The translations under genes were made by a program, and so were the position numbers. The notes under the pieces are model-generated. The model was not told the origin of the DNA, searched no databases, and saw nothing but the letters and a program-made list of their open reading frames with translations. From Wurfbainia villosa (taxonomy: Eukaryota > Streptophyta > Magnoliopsida > Zingiberales > Zingiberaceae), in contig CM046004.1 in assembly GCA_025175895.1 (NCBI GenBank), positions 46,551,359 through 46,615,358 of the forward strand: a DNA stretch of 64,000 bases, in the 5' to 3' direction. Within the stretch, counting starts at the first letter, position 1; the number at the start of each line of letters is the position of its first letter. This document shows positions 43,524-55,945 of the stretch, piece by piece.

Positions 43524-45748
43524 TGTTGGGTTTCCGGCACCGCGGCATGTGTGTGTTCGATCATGTTTCGTAAACATGAGCACAGCGGAAGCAATTAAAA
43601 ATAATAAATCTATATTTATTACAACACAAACAACACACGCATGCTATTACAACAAGTGTAGACATAACCGTAAATTAAAATTTGCAATAAAAGGAAATTA
43701 AACTACGTTATACCTTCCGTATGACGTGTAGCGGGAACGGCATCAACCGGAACGATCCTCGTAAGAATCGTCTCTATCCGTATCCACGCCGAGCTCCTCG
43801 GGATATCTTCGAAAAGTCACGAGCTTCGTCTTCGTACGGGTTACTAGCCTCGTGTTGAAGACGACGTGATCGAGAGATGATCACGATCCGAATCCAAATT
43901 CGGATCCTAAAACGAGTTCTCAAAACTCGCTTCTCCGGAGAGGTATTCGTCAACCGTTTGACGAATCCTTCGTCCTCCACCTCCGAGGATTACCGGAGAT
44001 CAAATCCCCGGTAAGTTAGCCGCTGTCGGAGCACTAACCGTCGTCCAAATGACGCTCTGACGAGAGGAGGAGAAGCTGTCCAGAAAACTGGACAGCTTGG
44101 TTGAGGAGTAGGCGCCGGCCAAAAACAAGGAGAGAAAGAGCCCACCTTGATGCCGAACCTATAGGAGATCACCGGAGGGTCGCCGGAGGTTCACCGGCTG
44201 GAGCTTGGACGCCGGCAAGGGTCTTGGACGGCGGCACAAAGCTGGGCGGCGGCAGCTTGTAGTTGGGCGCCGAAATCACCAACAAGGGGTGGGCGGCAAC
44301 TAGGTTGGGCGGCCAAAATAGAATAGGGTTATGGATTAGGGTTTAAGCCCTATTTTATAGAGAACTAATTCTCTTAATGGTTAATGGATCATATCCATAA
44401 AGCCCGTTAACCCGCTCCATTAAGATAAGTTAAAATAAACCAAACCATGATGGTTTATTTTAAGTTAAAACGAACCGAACCAACCTTTGGTTCATTCGTT
44501 TAATATAAACCAAACCCTTTGGTTTATTCTCATCCATTGGATTAGAACCAAACCATTTTGGTCCATCCATTATGTCTTCATAAGACACGGCCCATCCACA
44601 CTTCCTCTGCAACTGAAACAATTTCATGCTCGCTTTATGTTTGGTCCAACCAAACATTGTTTCTCTCGGTATGAGAATCCTATTCTCTAGCTCGTTTTAA
44701 ATCCTTTGGATTACACTCGTTGTGCGTGTGACCAAATAGGTTCTCGGTTTATGTTGGCCGTCTATAATTAACCATTAATTATAGATCGATCATGAGTGGC
44801 ACCTAGTAGTACATCATGATCCCCAATTAACCGAAAAGATCAACGGTTGATCCAGAACTATTTCTGAAACCCTTCAGTAGCTCGAATGAATCGTGCCCCA
44901 TTCCCTTCACTCATCTTATACCCACTTGGTTCATGACATGGTCTATTGTGTCAGTCCCCACTAGGCTGACTACGTCACACCTAGCCCAAGTATCATTTCC
45001 TCGTCCTACGGATTCTAGTTACTCCACATGTATCGAAGAGTACTTTACTCTAAACATGTAATGCTTTGGCCAAAGACTTTAGTAACAATCCGACGAGAGG
45101 CCATGGGTATACATCTCCTCGCAAGGAGTGGTGAATCCTTTATAGGCTATTCAAACACCTTCGATCACTTCGACTTATACCCAATCATCCCGGGTCCACA
45201 TCTCCTCGGAGATGTTTGCTTAAGATGTCAAAGCATAAGTCTCCATGATCAAGATGACTTGAATACTGCAAGTCAAAGGAACATCGCACTTAAGCCACAG
45301 TAAGAACTTCATTGATATATCTATATATGTAGAGAACCATATGAAGTCTTACGGCTGGTCACTCCAATGAACTAGTTACCATAACTAGCATCCACGATTA
45401 ACTCCGGACATCACTATGTCTCCAGCCAGTGAGAATCACCTGCTTGGATACACCAAGGAGTATACCTCGTGCTAGTCTCGACAGAATTGATGGTGTCCAA
45501 ATCCATCAATTCATCGACTAGGGATAATTCCGATACATCACAATTACACATGTAGAGATACTCACTAGTTGTGATCCAATCACAAATTCTCTAATGCTGT
45601 GAATCGTATCGTGGACATTCAGTAAATGAGTTTAAGATCCAATCAAATACATAAAACATGTATACTCAAATAGTGAATCTTCATTTATCATATAAATGGT
45701 TCATACATAAGGCGATTGCCTTAGGACATCTCTCATATATTACTAACA
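43524..45748 (-). repeat. Family C LTR, full length (left end of array)
   Basis: 2225 bp, TGTTGGGTTTCCGG ... ATTACTAACA. TATA box in sense at 44353-44359. It is followed by the purine tract CAAGTGGGAGTA (minus strand, 45749-45760), so it is the 3' LTR of C1. Confidence 0.93.
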
Positions 45749-45762
45749 TACTCCCACTTGGC

Positions 45763-46566
45763 CTAATGCCAATCGCTACGGTATCCAATACCATAAGCTC
45801 TAACATGACCCTCAAACTTATTTTGAGGTAATGCTTTAGTCAAAGGATCCGCTAAGTTCCTTTCAGTGGGAATTTTCTCGATTTGTATTTCGTTCCTACT
45901 TATGATCTCTCTGATAAGATGATAGCGGCGAAGCACATGTTTGGATCGTTGATGAGACCTTGGCTCTTTCGCCTGTGCAATTGCTCCATTGTTGTCGTAG
46001 TAGACCGGTATTGCTTCAACAATGGCCGGAATCACACCAAGTTCATGAACGAACTTCTTGATCCAAACCGCTTCCTTTGCTGCTTCCAAAGCTGCAATAT
46101 ATTCTGCCTCAGTGGTAGAATCCGCTACAGTCTCTTGTTTGGAACTTTTCCAACTCACTGCGCCCCCATTCAAGGTGAACACGTATCCAGACTGAGACCT
46201 GGAATCATACTTGTCTGTCTGGAAGCTGGCATCCGTATACCCTCGTATCACCATGTCCCCTTCTCCATATATTAGGAACACATCCTTAGTTCTTCTCAAG
46301 TACTTAAGGATTATCTTAACAGCCGCCCAATGATCCATCCCTGGATCGGATTGGTATCTGCTCGTGACACTCAGAGCGTACGATACATCGGGCCTCGTAC
46401 ATAACATAGCATACATGATAGATCCTATTGTGGATGCATAGGGAATCTTACTCATGCAAATCCTCTCGTCTTCTGTGCGCGGACACATAGACTTCGAAAG
46501 GTGTACCCCATGCCTGATGGGCAGATAACCTTTCTTGGATTCCGACATGCTAAACCTCTTTAGCAC
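45763..46566 (-). CDS. pol: C1 pol: RNase H and end of reverse transcriptase, open
   Basis: 267 codons open to the stop at 45763-45765, which overlaps the purine tract region. It starts in the connection domain (LKRFSMSESKKGYLPIRHG) and holds RNase H with GYTDASFQTD, DSTTEAEYIA and VYYDNNGAIA giving the D-E-D acids, and ends GIGYRSDWH. It is the best preserved RNase H of the three copies but is only a domain of the polyprotein: a TGA (about 46567-46569) separates it from the reverse transcriptase upstream. Confidence 0.9.
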   Translation of the reverse strand: MLKRFSMSESKKGYLPIRHGVHLSKSMCPRTEDERICMSKIPYASTIGSIMYAMLCTRPDVSYALSVTSRYQSDPGMDHWAAVKIILKYLRRTKDVFLIYGEGDMVIRGYTDASFQTDKYDSRSQSGYVFTLNGGAVSWKSSKQETVADSTTEAEYIAALEAAKEAVWIKKFVHELGVIPAIVEAIPVYYDNNGAIAQAKEPRSHQRSKHVLRRYHLIREIISRNEIQIEKIPTERNLADPLTKALPQNKFEGHVRAYGIGYRSDWH

Positions 46567-48080
46567 TCAGTCTATATATGTAGACTGCGAAAGACCAAGC
46601 AACCGTTTCGATCTATCTCTGTAGATCTTAATCCCAAGGATGTAGGTTGCTTCTCCCAGGTCTTTCATGGAGAATGTCTTGGATAACCAAACCTTAACTG
46701 ACTGTAAGATTGACACATCGTTTCCTATAAGTAATATGTCATCGACATACAATACTAGGAACACGACTGCACTCCCACTAACCTTCTTGTACACACAAGG
46801 TTCGTCTGGATTTTGTGAGAAATCAAACTTTTTGATCGTCTCATCAAAACGGATATTTCAGCTCCTGGATGCTTGCTTCAATCCATAAATGGATCGTCGC
46901 AATTTGCATACCTTGGTTTTATCAACCGATGTGAAACCCTCAGGCTGTATCATATACACGTCCTCGAGCAGGTTTCCATTAAGGAAAGCTGTTTTCACAT
47001 CCATCTGTCATATCTCATAATCATAATGAGCCGCTATGGCCAGGAGCATCCGAATGGATTTAAGCATAGCTACAGGCGAATAGGTTTCGTTATAATCAAC
47101 ACCTTATTTTTGACGATATCCTTTCGCCACCAATCTAGCCTTATAGGTAATCACATTACCATCCATGTCGGTTTTCTTCTTGAAAACCCACTTGCACCCT
47201 ATAGGCTTTATGCCTTCAGGTGGGTCAACCAAGTTCCAAACTTGGTTTTCGTACATGGAATCCATTTCTGACTTCATGGCACCAAGCCACTTATCCCTTT
47301 CTGAACTTGTCTGCACTTCTTCATAACTGGTAGGCTCCTCATCATCAATGAGTAACACGTCGTTCGATTCACTTATGAGAAATCCATATCTCTCAGGAAT
47401 ATTGCGTGTTCTACCAGATCTACGAAGATGTGGTGTTACAATAGGTCCAGCCGATTGCTCATCACTATGAGTTATCGGCTGTTGTGCTTCACCAGGTATC
47501 TCATCAATGTCTATTTGAGTCTCTCGAGCCTCCTCAAGCTCGACGACACTCCCACTATTTTCTTGCAAGAGAAACTCTTTCTCTAGAAACACAGCATGCC
47601 TTGAAACAAACACCTTTTGTTCCACAGGATGATAGAATTGGTAACCCCTTGTTTCCTTAGGGTATCCAATAAATAGACATTTATCAGACTTAGCATCCAG
47701 TTTGTCTGATACAGTCCGCTTCACATAAGCAGGACAACCCCATATCTTCAAGTAAGATACATGAGGTTTCTTACCATTCCATATCTCATATGGAGTGGTT
47801 GAGACTACCTTGGTAGGCATTCTGTTTAACAAGTAAACAGCTGTCTGAAGTGCATAACCCCAAAAGGACTTGGGAAGAGTTGCATGATTCATCATTGACC
47901 TGACCATGTCCAACAAGGTTCGATTACGCCTCTCAGATACACCATTATGCTGTGGTGTATAGGGCGGAGTCCATTGAGACAATATGGCATTGTCTCTTAG
48001 ATAATCAAGAAACTCTTGACTTAAGTATTCACCTCCTCGATCCGATCGAAGTATTTTAATACTCTTGTCATGTTGTTTCT
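46567..48080 (-). pseudogene. pol: C1 pol: integrase end and reverse transcriptase, with stops
   Basis: Integrase from SQWTPPYTPQHNGVSERRNR (catalytic Glu) through KIWGCPAYVKR and a linker to reverse transcriptase, with [16 protein letters not shown] and YVDDILLIG. Open from 47982 to 47104, then TAA at 47104. Further TGA codons at the Trp before QMDV (about 47008) and the Trp in SRSWN (about 46859), all single transitions relative to C2. A frameshift near 48110 detaches the front of integrase. Integrase inserts cDNA; reverse transcriptase makes it. Confidence 0.9.
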
Positions 48081-49646
48081 CTACTTCATTTCTGAATTCC
48101 TGAACCTTTCAAAGGCTTCAGACTTGTGTTTCATCAAGAACACATACCCAAACCGTGAGTGATCATCGGTGAAGGTAATGAAGTAGCTATAGCCTCCTAA
48201 TGCCTGAGTTGACATAGGTCCACATACATCAGTATGTACTAGACCTAGTAACTCTCCCACTCGTTCACCTTTTCCAGTAAAAGGTAACTTAGTCATCTTG
48301 CCTTTTAAGCATGATTCGCATGTATCGTATGAATCCAATTCAAACGATTCCAGAATTCCACATCGGTGTAATTCGGACATGCATTTCTTGCTTATATGGC
48401 CAAGACGACAATGCCACATATAGGAGTCTATGTGATTATCCTTTCGAGCACGCGTGTTGCTCGCTTCGATATTGAAAATGTCACTGGATACGTCCAGCAT
48501 ATAAATGCCATTACTCAAAGTTCCAGTTCCATAAAGTACGCCATTCAAAGTTATATAACAACAATTGTTACTAAACGTTAAATGGAAACCATTTCTATTT
48601 AAGCAGGAAATAGAAACAATGTTCTTTATTAGAGAAGGAACATAATAGCAATTGTCTAGTTCCAAGACTAGTCCACTAGGGAGCTTCAGCAAATAAGTTC
48701 CGATGGCGACCGCAGCAACCTTTGCTCCATTGCCAACTCGCAAATTTGACTCCCCTCTGACAAGTCTTCTTCTATTCCTTAGCCCCTGTATGTCATTACA
48801 TATATGTGAGCTACACCCAGTATCCAATACCCAAGTGTCTAAGGAAATAGAATGACAATCAATAACGAAGATACCTGAAGAGGATGGGGCATCTGATGCC
48901 TTCTTCTTCTTCATGGACTCAAGATAAATCTTGCAGTTTCTTCGCCAGTGGCCTTCCTTGCCACAGTGATGGCAAGTGCACTTTTTGCTCTTGTTCCGCC
49001 TTCTTTGCCTTTTTCTTTCCTTTCTTCTGTTCTTTTGCCTTCCTCTTAGAACCTTTCTTTGAGGAATCAACTAACAGAACCGCCTTCTCCTCATGCTTTA
49101 CAGAAGGCTCCACAGTCTTCAGCATATTGAGGAGCTCGGGAATGGTGGATTCCAATTTGTTCATCCGATAGTTCATCACAAATTGCGAGAAACTCTTGGG
49201 CAAACAATGCAGAATTAAGTCAATACTTAACTCATGATCCATCACAAAACCGAGGGTAGCTAGCGCTCGATGTACCCATTCATCTTTAGCACAAACTGCA
49301 TCAGAACCTTCTTGCATCTTCGTGGTGAAGAGGAGCCTAGAGACCTCGAACCTTTCGGATCTCGCTTGCTCATCGAACAACTCATGAAGATGGAAGACCA
49401 TAGTGTTAGCATCCATATTCTCATCTTTCATACTGCGGCTCGGTACCATCCATCATTGCTAGCATGTTACGATAGACCAACATTTGATGCAGGTTGCATC
49501 GTCCTTAGAACTGATCGGAAGAGGCTCTTCAAGGACATATGCAAGTTTTCGCGCTTGAGAACAATTCTCGTGTTTCTAAGCGATCCGAAGTTAGGCCCAG
49601 TCAGTTTGTTCGAATCCAAAATAGTGCGCAAATTCAAAGACGTCAT
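48081..49646 (-). pseudogene. gag: C1 gag, protease and start of integrase, with frameshifts
   Basis: The start is taken at the ATG 49644-49646 (MTSLNLRTILDSNKL). Gag is frame-broken between about 49470 and 49640 and around 49290, where the sequence differs from C2 at CAG/CTG triplets. The zinc knuckle CHHCGKEGHWRRNC, the protease WVLDTGCSSHICND and the GAG-pre-integrase HCRLGHISKKCMSEL ... CESCLKGK follow. The first integrase Asp is in VHTDVCGPMS. Gag and pol form one polyprotein in this family. The segment 48081-49070 is open for 329 codons. Confidence 0.88.
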
Positions 49647-50922
49647 GATCAATTTATTGACCTAGAAATACAAAACGAGCATATATGAGAAAGATGATTT
49701 TAAAATGCATCAATATACATTTATTAATCCCATTCATTTTTCGAATTTCAAAAATCCCTAAATCACTTCGGGAGATTGTAGGTCCATCTCCGAATGGGCT
49801 GATATCCATCATAGTTATTAACAACCTTGGAGAGAGTCCAACAAGCCATTCATAACTACGACGGTAGGTATCATCTATACCGATTGCATATCCCATATAT
49901 GCAACTATCACAATGTGCTATCAACTAATTGAATGTTCACACATACATCGGGTTGTTAACACATTAACAAGTATGCATCATATGCATAGCACCCAACTTC
50001 ACCTCCCTTTACATCGACCTTGGAGAGAGTCCAACAAGCCGATGCTCCAGGTTAAAGGCAACCCATTAATTAGGACATAGTTTTAATATGGTTAGAGCGC
50101 ATTCAACCAATTAGCCCAGCTTGGAGAGAGTCCAACAACCAAAGCTAACGATTGACCTCTGACTCTTACCATATTAGTATTAAACTATTCCATGGTTTGA
50201 ACATATTCAGGTTCGAGCCAGGCTTGGAGAGAGTCCAACAACGCAAACAAGAAACAGAACTCTGGTTCTAACCATATTAATGGAAGGTGTAGGCTTTAAT
50301 ATTGATTAAGGGTTTTTATGTCTCATCCTCTTTGCATGCAAATAACTATTATCTACATGGCATGGCATACATGGCATACATCTACATGTCACGACACGCA
50401 TGGCATAATGTTATGCATCTAATGCAATTACATGGCATACAATGATGTCATGTTTATAATTTCCTTATATGTCATAACTATTTATGGAAATAAAATATGT
50501 TTAAGATTTGATTCTCCAAATCAAATCATAATTAAATTAGGAAACAAATTTCCAAATATAATCACATATTTTATTCATGGAATTATTTGATTAAGGAAAA
50601 TCTATTTAGGAAACCAATTTCCTAAATCTTTAAAACTACTTATGGAAATAAAATATTTTAAGATTTGATTTCCCAAATCAAAACATGATAAAATTAGGAA
50701 ACAAATTTCCAGAATCTAATCAAATATTTTATTTATGGAAAATATTGATTTCCATAAATACTTCCAACTTTCCAAAAGTGGAAGATTTCCATAAATACTT
50801 CTAGACTTTCCAAAATTGAAAAATTTCCATAAATACTTATAAATTTCCAAAATTTAGAAAATTTCCAGAAATACATTATGACTATCGCAAAACCATTTTA
50901 CGATTATGTCGAAACACAACCT
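49647..50922 (-). other. C1 5' leader between primer site and gag
   Basis: About 1.28 kb untranslated. On the plus strand CTTGGAGAGAGTCCAACAA occurs four times (49826, 50019, 50120, 50223). In RNA sense each copy contains TTGGA-CTCTC-TCCAA, a 5-bp hairpin with a CTCTC loop. The part at 50460-50880 is very AT-rich with a duplicated block of about 110 bp (50475 and 50640) and repeated TTTCCATAAATAC words. The leader is the usual place for packaging and dimerisation signals. Confidence 0.75.
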
Positions 50923-50936
50923 GGGCTCTGATACCA
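50923..50936 (-). other. Primer binding site of C1
   Basis: GGGCTCTGATACCA on the plus strand, one base from the LTR start at 50938. Confidence 0.95.
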
Positions 50937-50937
50937 C

Positions 50938-52075
50938 TGTTGGGTTTCCGGCACCGCGGCATGTGTGTGTTCGATCATGTTTCATAAACATGAGCACAGC
51001 GGAAGCAATTAAAAATAATAAATCTATATTTATTACAACACACACAACACACGCATGCTATTACAACAAGTGTAGACATAACCGTAAATTAAAATTTGCA
51101 ATAAAAGGAAATTAAACTACGTTATACCTTCCGTATGACGTGTAGCGGGAATGGCATCAACCGGAACGATCCTCGTAAGAATCGTCTCTATCCGTATCCA
51201 CGCCGAGCTCGAATGAATCGTGCCCCATTCCCTTCACTCATCTTATACCCACTTGGTTCAGGACATGGTCTATTGTGTCAGTCCCCACTAGGCTGACTAC
51301 GTCACACCTAGCCCAAGTATCATTTCCTCGTCCTACGGATTCTAGTTACTCCACATGTATCGAAGAGTACTTTACTCTAAACATGTAATGCTTTGGCCAA
51401 AGACTTTAGTAACAATCCGACGAGAGGCCATGGGTATACATCTCCTCGCAAGGAGTGGTGAATCCTTTATAGGCTATTCAAACACCTTCGATCACTTCGA
51501 CTTATACCCAATCATCCCGGGTCCACATCTCCTCGGAGATGTTTGCTTAAGATGTCAAAGCATAAGTCTCCATGATCAAGATGACTTGAATACCGCAAGT
51601 CAAAGGAACATCGCACTTAAGCCACAGTAAGAACTTCATTGATATATCTATATATGCAGAGAACCATATGAAGTCTTACGGCTGGTCACTCCAATGAACT
51701 AGTTACCATAACTAGCATCCACGATTAACTCCGGACATCACTATGTCTCCAGCCAGTGAGAATCAGCTGCTTGGATACACCAAGGAGTATACCTCATGCT
51801 AGTCTCGACAGAATTGATGGTTTCCAAATCCATCAATTCATCGACTAGGGATAATTCCGATACATCACAATTACACATGTAGAGATACTCACTAGTTGTG
51901 ATCCAATCACAAATTCTCTAATGCTGTGAATCGTATCGTGGACATTCAGTAAATGAGTTTAAGATCCAATCAAATACATAAAACATGTATACTCAAATAG
52001 TGAATCTTCATTTATCATATAAATGGTTCATACATAAGGCGATTGCCTTAGGACATCTCTCATATATTACTAACA
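50938..52075 (-). repeat. Family C LTR with internal deletion (middle 1)
   Basis: 1138 bp. The junction CCGAGCTC|GAATGAATCG (about 51203-51212) joins sequences that are 1087 bp apart in 43524-45748, at a shared AGCTC. The lost part includes the TATA box. It serves as 5' LTR of C1 and 3' LTR of C2. Confidence 0.93.
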
Positions 52076-52089
52076 TACTCCCACTTGGC

Positions 52090-52868
52090 CTAATGCCAAT
52101 CGCTACGGTATCCAATACCATAAGCTCTAACATGACCCTCAAACTTATTTTGAGGTAATGCTTTAGTCAAAGGATCCGCTAAGTTCCTTTCAGTGGGAAT
52201 TTTCTCGATTTGTATTTCGTTCCTACTTATGATCTCTCTGATAAGATGATAGCGGCGAAGCACATGTTTGGATCGTTGATGAGACCTTGGCTCTTTCGCT
52301 GTCAATTGCTCCATTGTTGTCGCGATGACCGGTATTGCTTCAACAATGGCGGAATCACACCAAGTTCATGAGCGAACTTCTTGATCCAAACCGCTTCCTT
52401 CCGCTGCAATATATTCTGCCTCGTGGTAGAATCCGCTCGATCTCTTGTTTGGAACTTTTCCAACTCATCGCGCCCCATTCAAGGTGAACACGATCGCATC
52501 GAGACACTGAATCATCCTTTGTCTGTCTGAAGTCGCATCCGTATACCTCTCGTATCACCATGTCCCCTTCTCCATATATTAGGAACACATCCTTAGTTCT
52601 TCTCAAGTACTTAAGGATTGTCTTAATAAAGCCAATGATCCATCCTCGATCGGATTGGCATCTGCCGTGACACTCGAGCGTACGATACATCGGGCCTCGT
52701 ACATAACATAGCATACATGATAGATCCTATTGTGGATGCATAGGGAATCTTACTCATGCAAATCCTCTCGTCTTCTGTGCGCGGACACATAGACTTCGAA
52801 AGGTGTACCCCATGCCTGATGGGCAGATAACCTTTCTTGGATTCCGACATGCTAAACCTCTTTAGCAC
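52090..52868 (-). pseudogene. pol: C2 pol: RNase H, frame-broken
   Basis: Three overlapping pieces (52623-52868, 52355-52714, 52090-52314) together match the C1 RNase H. Breaks cluster at 52295-52540 and 52630-52680 and coincide with changed CAG/CTG triplets. The catalytic region TTEAEY is out of frame (ILPRGRIYC), although the DNA is close to C1. The stop at 52090-52092 is conserved. Confidence 0.85.
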
Positions 52869-52886
52869 TCGGTCTATATATGTAGA

Positions 52887-54044
52887 CTACGAAAGACCAA
52901 GCAACCGTTTCGATCTATCTCTATAGATCTTAATCCCAAGGATGTAGGTTGCTTCTCCCAGGTCTTTCATGGAGAATGTCTTGGATAACCAAACCTTAAC
53001 TGACTGTAAGATTGACACATCGTTTCCTATAAGTAATATGTCATCGACATACAATACTAGGAACACGACTGCACTCCCACTAACCTTCTTGTACACACAA
53101 GGTTCGTCTGGATTTTGTGAGAAATCAAACTTTTTGATTGTCTCATCAAAACGGATATTCCAGCTCCTGGATGCTTTCTTCAATCCATAAATGGATCGTC
53201 GCAATTTGCATACCTTGGTTTTATCAACCGATGTGAAACCCTCAGGCTGTATCATATACACGTCCTCGAGCAGGTTTCCATTAAGGAAAGTTGTTTTCAC
53301 ATCCATCTGCCATATCTCATAATCATAATGAGCCGCTATGGCCAGGAGCATCCGAATGGATTTAAGCATAGCTACAGGCGAATAGGTTTCGTTATAATCA
53401 ACACCTTGTTTTTGACGATATCCTTTCGCCACCAATCTAGCCTTATAGGTAATCACATTACCATCCATGTCGGTTTTCTTCTTGAAAACCCACTTGCACC
53501 CTATAGGCTTTATGCCTTCAGGTGGGTCAACCAAGTTCCAAACTTGGTTTTCGTACATGGAATCCATTTCCGACTTCATGGCACCAAGCCACTTATCCCT
53601 TTCTGAACTTGTCAGCACTTCTTCATAACTGGTAGGCTCCTCATCATCAATGAGTAACACGTCGTTCGATTCACTTATGAGAAATCCATATCTCTCAGGA
53701 ATATTGCGTGTTCTACCAGATCTACGAAGAGGTGGTGTTACAATAGGTCCAGCCGATTGCTCATCACTATGAGTTGTCGGCTGTTGTGCTTCACCAGGTA
53801 TCTCATCAATGTCTATTTGAGTCTCTCGAGCCTCCTCAAGCTCGACGACACTCCCACTATTTTCTTGCAAGAGAAACTCTTTCTCTAGAAACACAGCATG
53901 CCATGAAACAAACACCTTTTGTTCCACAGGATGATAGAATTGGTAACCCCTTGTTTCCTTAGGGTATCCAATAAATAGACATTTATCAGACTTAGCATCC
54001 GGTTTATACGTCTGATCCGCTTCACATAAGCGAGACAACCCCAT
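52887..54044 (-). CDS. pol: C2 pol: linker and reverse transcriptase, open
   Basis: 385 codons without a stop, from the integrase C-terminal region (CLFIGYPKETRGYQFYHP) through the Glu/Pro-rich linker to a complete reverse transcriptase: [54 protein letters not shown] and the active site YVDDILLIGND, ending RSKRLLGLS. It is the only copy in the window with an uninterrupted reverse transcriptase. The upstream end is a frameshift near 54000, where the partner sequence TGATACAGTCC is altered. Confidence 0.9.
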   Translation of the reverse strand: MGLSRLCEADQTYKPDAKSDKCLFIGYPKETRGYQFYHPVEQKVFVSWHAVFLEKEFLLQENSGSVVELEEARETQIDIDEIPGEAQQPTTHSDEQSAGPIVTPPLRRSGRTRNIPERYGFLISESNDVLLIDDEEPTSYEEVLTSSERDKWLGAMKSEMDSMYENQVWNLVDPPEGIKPIGCKWVFKKKTDMDGNVITYKARLVAKGYRQKQGVDYNETYSPVAMLKSIRMLLAIAAHYDYEIWQMDVKTTFLNGNLLEDVYMIQPEGFTSVDKTKVCKLRRSIYGLKKASRSWNIRFDETIKKFDFSQNPDEPCVYKKVSGSAVVFLVLYVDDILLIGNDVSILQSVKVWLSKTFSMKDLGEATYILGIKIYRDRSKRLLGLS

Positions 54045-55072
54045 ATCTTCAAGTAAGATACATGAGGTTTCTTACCATTCCATATCTCATATGGAGTGGT
54101 TGAGACTACCTTAGTAGGCATTACATTTAACAAGTAAGCAATATGCGAAGTGCATAACCCCAAAGGACTTGGGAAGAGTCGCATGATTCATCATTGACCT
54201 GACCATGTCCAACAAGGTCCGGTTACGCCTCTCAGATACACCATTATGCTGTGGTGTATAGGGCGGAGTCCATTGAGACAATATGGCATTGTCTCTTAGA
54301 TAATCAAGAAACTCTTGACTTAAGTATGAACCTCCTCGATCCGATCGAAGGATTTTAATACTCTTGTCATGTTGTTTCTCTACTTCATTTCAATTCTGAA
54401 CCTTTCAAAGGCTTGGACTTGTGTTTCATCAAGAACACATACCCAAACCGTGAGTGATCATCGGTGAAGGTAATGAAGTAGCTATAGCCTCCTAATGCAC
54501 GAGTTGACATAGGTCCACATACATCAGTATGTATTAGACCTAGTAACTCTCCCACTCGTTCACCTTTTCCAGTAAAAGGTAACTTAGTCATCTTGCCTTT
54601 TAAGCATGATTGCATGTATCGTATGACTCAATTCAAGCGATTCGAATTCCACATCGGTGTAATTCGGACATGCATTTCTTGCTTATATATGCCAATTACA
54701 ATGCCCAGATTATCCTTTCGAGCACGTGTTGCTCGCTTCGATATTGAAAATGTCATCTTTGGATACGTCCAACGATAAATGCCATTACTCAAAGTTCCAG
54801 CTTCCATAAAGTACGCCATTCAAAGTTATATAACAACAATTGTTACTAAGCGTTAAATGGAAACCATTTCTATTTAAGAAATAGAAACAATGTTCTTTAT
54901 TAGAGAAGGAACATAATAGCAATTGTCTAGTTCCAAGACTAGTCCACTAGGAGCTTGACAAATAAGTTCCGATGGCGTGCAAGAACCTTTGCTCCATTGC
55001 CAACTCAAATTTGACTCCCCTCGACAAGTCTTCTTCTATTCCTTAGCCTGTATGTCATTACATATATGTGAG
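54045..55072 (-). pseudogene. pol: C2 pol: protease and integrase, heavily frame-broken
   Basis: Homologous along its length to C1 48081-48880 and C3 60320-61490, but with numerous 1-25 bp gaps. Recognisable pieces: CLKGKMTKLPFTGKGERVGELLGLIHTDVCGPM (54385-54615, here only in part) and the WNGKKPHVSYLKIWGC region (53885-54184). The third integrase motif PQHNGVSERRN is encoded near 54220-54260. The protease active site is lost by a change at the CAG next to TGCAG-like sequence near 55080. Many differences sit at CAG/CTG. Confidence 0.8.
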
Positions 55073-55945
55073 CTACACCCTATCCAATACCCAAGTGTCT
55101 AAGGAAATAGAATGACAATCAATAACGAAGATACACGAAGAGGATGGGGCATCGGATGCCTTCTTCTTCTTCATGGACTCAAGATAAATCTTGCAGCTTT
55201 CTTCACGATGGCCTTCCTTGCCACAGTGATGGCAAGTGCCCTTTTGCGCTGGTTCCGCCTTCTTTGCCTTTTTCTTTCCTTTCTTCTGTTCTTTTGCCTT
55301 CCTCTTAGAACCTTTCTTTGAGGAATCAACTAACAGAACCGCCTTCTCCTCATGCTTTACAGAAGGCTCCACAGTCTTAAGCATATTGAGGAGCTCGGGA
55401 ATGGTGGATTCCAATTTGTTCATCCGATAGTTCATCACAAATTGCGAGAAACTCTTGGGCAAACAATGCAGAATTAAGTCAATACTTAACTCATGATCCA
55501 TCACAAAACCGAGGGTAGCTAGCCGCTCGATGTACCCATTCATCTTTAGCACAAACTGTACAACAGACGAACCTTCTTGCATCTTCGTGGTGAAGAGGAG
55601 CCTAGAGACCTCGAACCTTTCGGATCTCGCTTGCTCATCGAACAACTCATGAAGATGGAAGACCATAGTGTTAGCATCCATATTCTCATGCTGCTTCTGC
55701 AGCTCAGGTACCATCGCTGCTAGCATGATGCAACTCGCCAGCTCAGAATCTGCCACATGTTTCTGATAGACCAACATTTGGTCTGGAGTTGCATCGTCCT
55801 TAGGACGGTCAGGAAGAGGCTCTTCAAGGACATATGCAAGTTTTTCTGCCTTGAGAACAATTCTCAGGTTTCTAAGCCAGTCCAGGAAGTTAGGCCCAGT
55901 CAGTTTGTTCGAATCCAAAATAGTGCGCAAATTCAAAGACGTCAT
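55073..55945 (-). CDS. gag: C2 gag, open, running to the protease active site
   Basis: 291 codons from ATG 55943-55945. Order: N-terminal gag (MTSLNLRTILDSNKLTGPNF, LDWLRNLRIVLKAEK), UBN2-type capsid region (LFDEQARSERFEVSRLLF, HCLPKSFSQFVMNYRM), a Lys-rich stretch and a complete zinc knuckle CHHCGKEGHREESC. It ends in WVLDRV where C1 and C3 read WVLDTGCSS, so the frame is lost exactly at the protease aspartate. The most complete family C gag in the window. Gag makes the particle and packages RNA. Confidence 0.9.
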   Translation of the reverse strand: MTSLNLRTILDSNKLTGPNFLDWLRNLRIVLKAEKLAYVLEEPLPDRPKDDATPDQMLVYQKHVADSELASCIMLAAMVPELQKQHENMDANTMVFHLHELFDEQARSERFEVSRLLFTTKMQEGSSVVQFVLKMNGYIERLATLGFVMDHELSIDLILHCLPKSFSQFVMNYRMNKLESTIPELLNMLKTVEPSVKHEEKAVLLVDSSKKGSKRKAKEQKKGKKKAKKAEPAQKGTCHHCGKEGHREESCKIYLESMKKKKASDAPSSSCIFVIDCHSISLDTWVLDRV

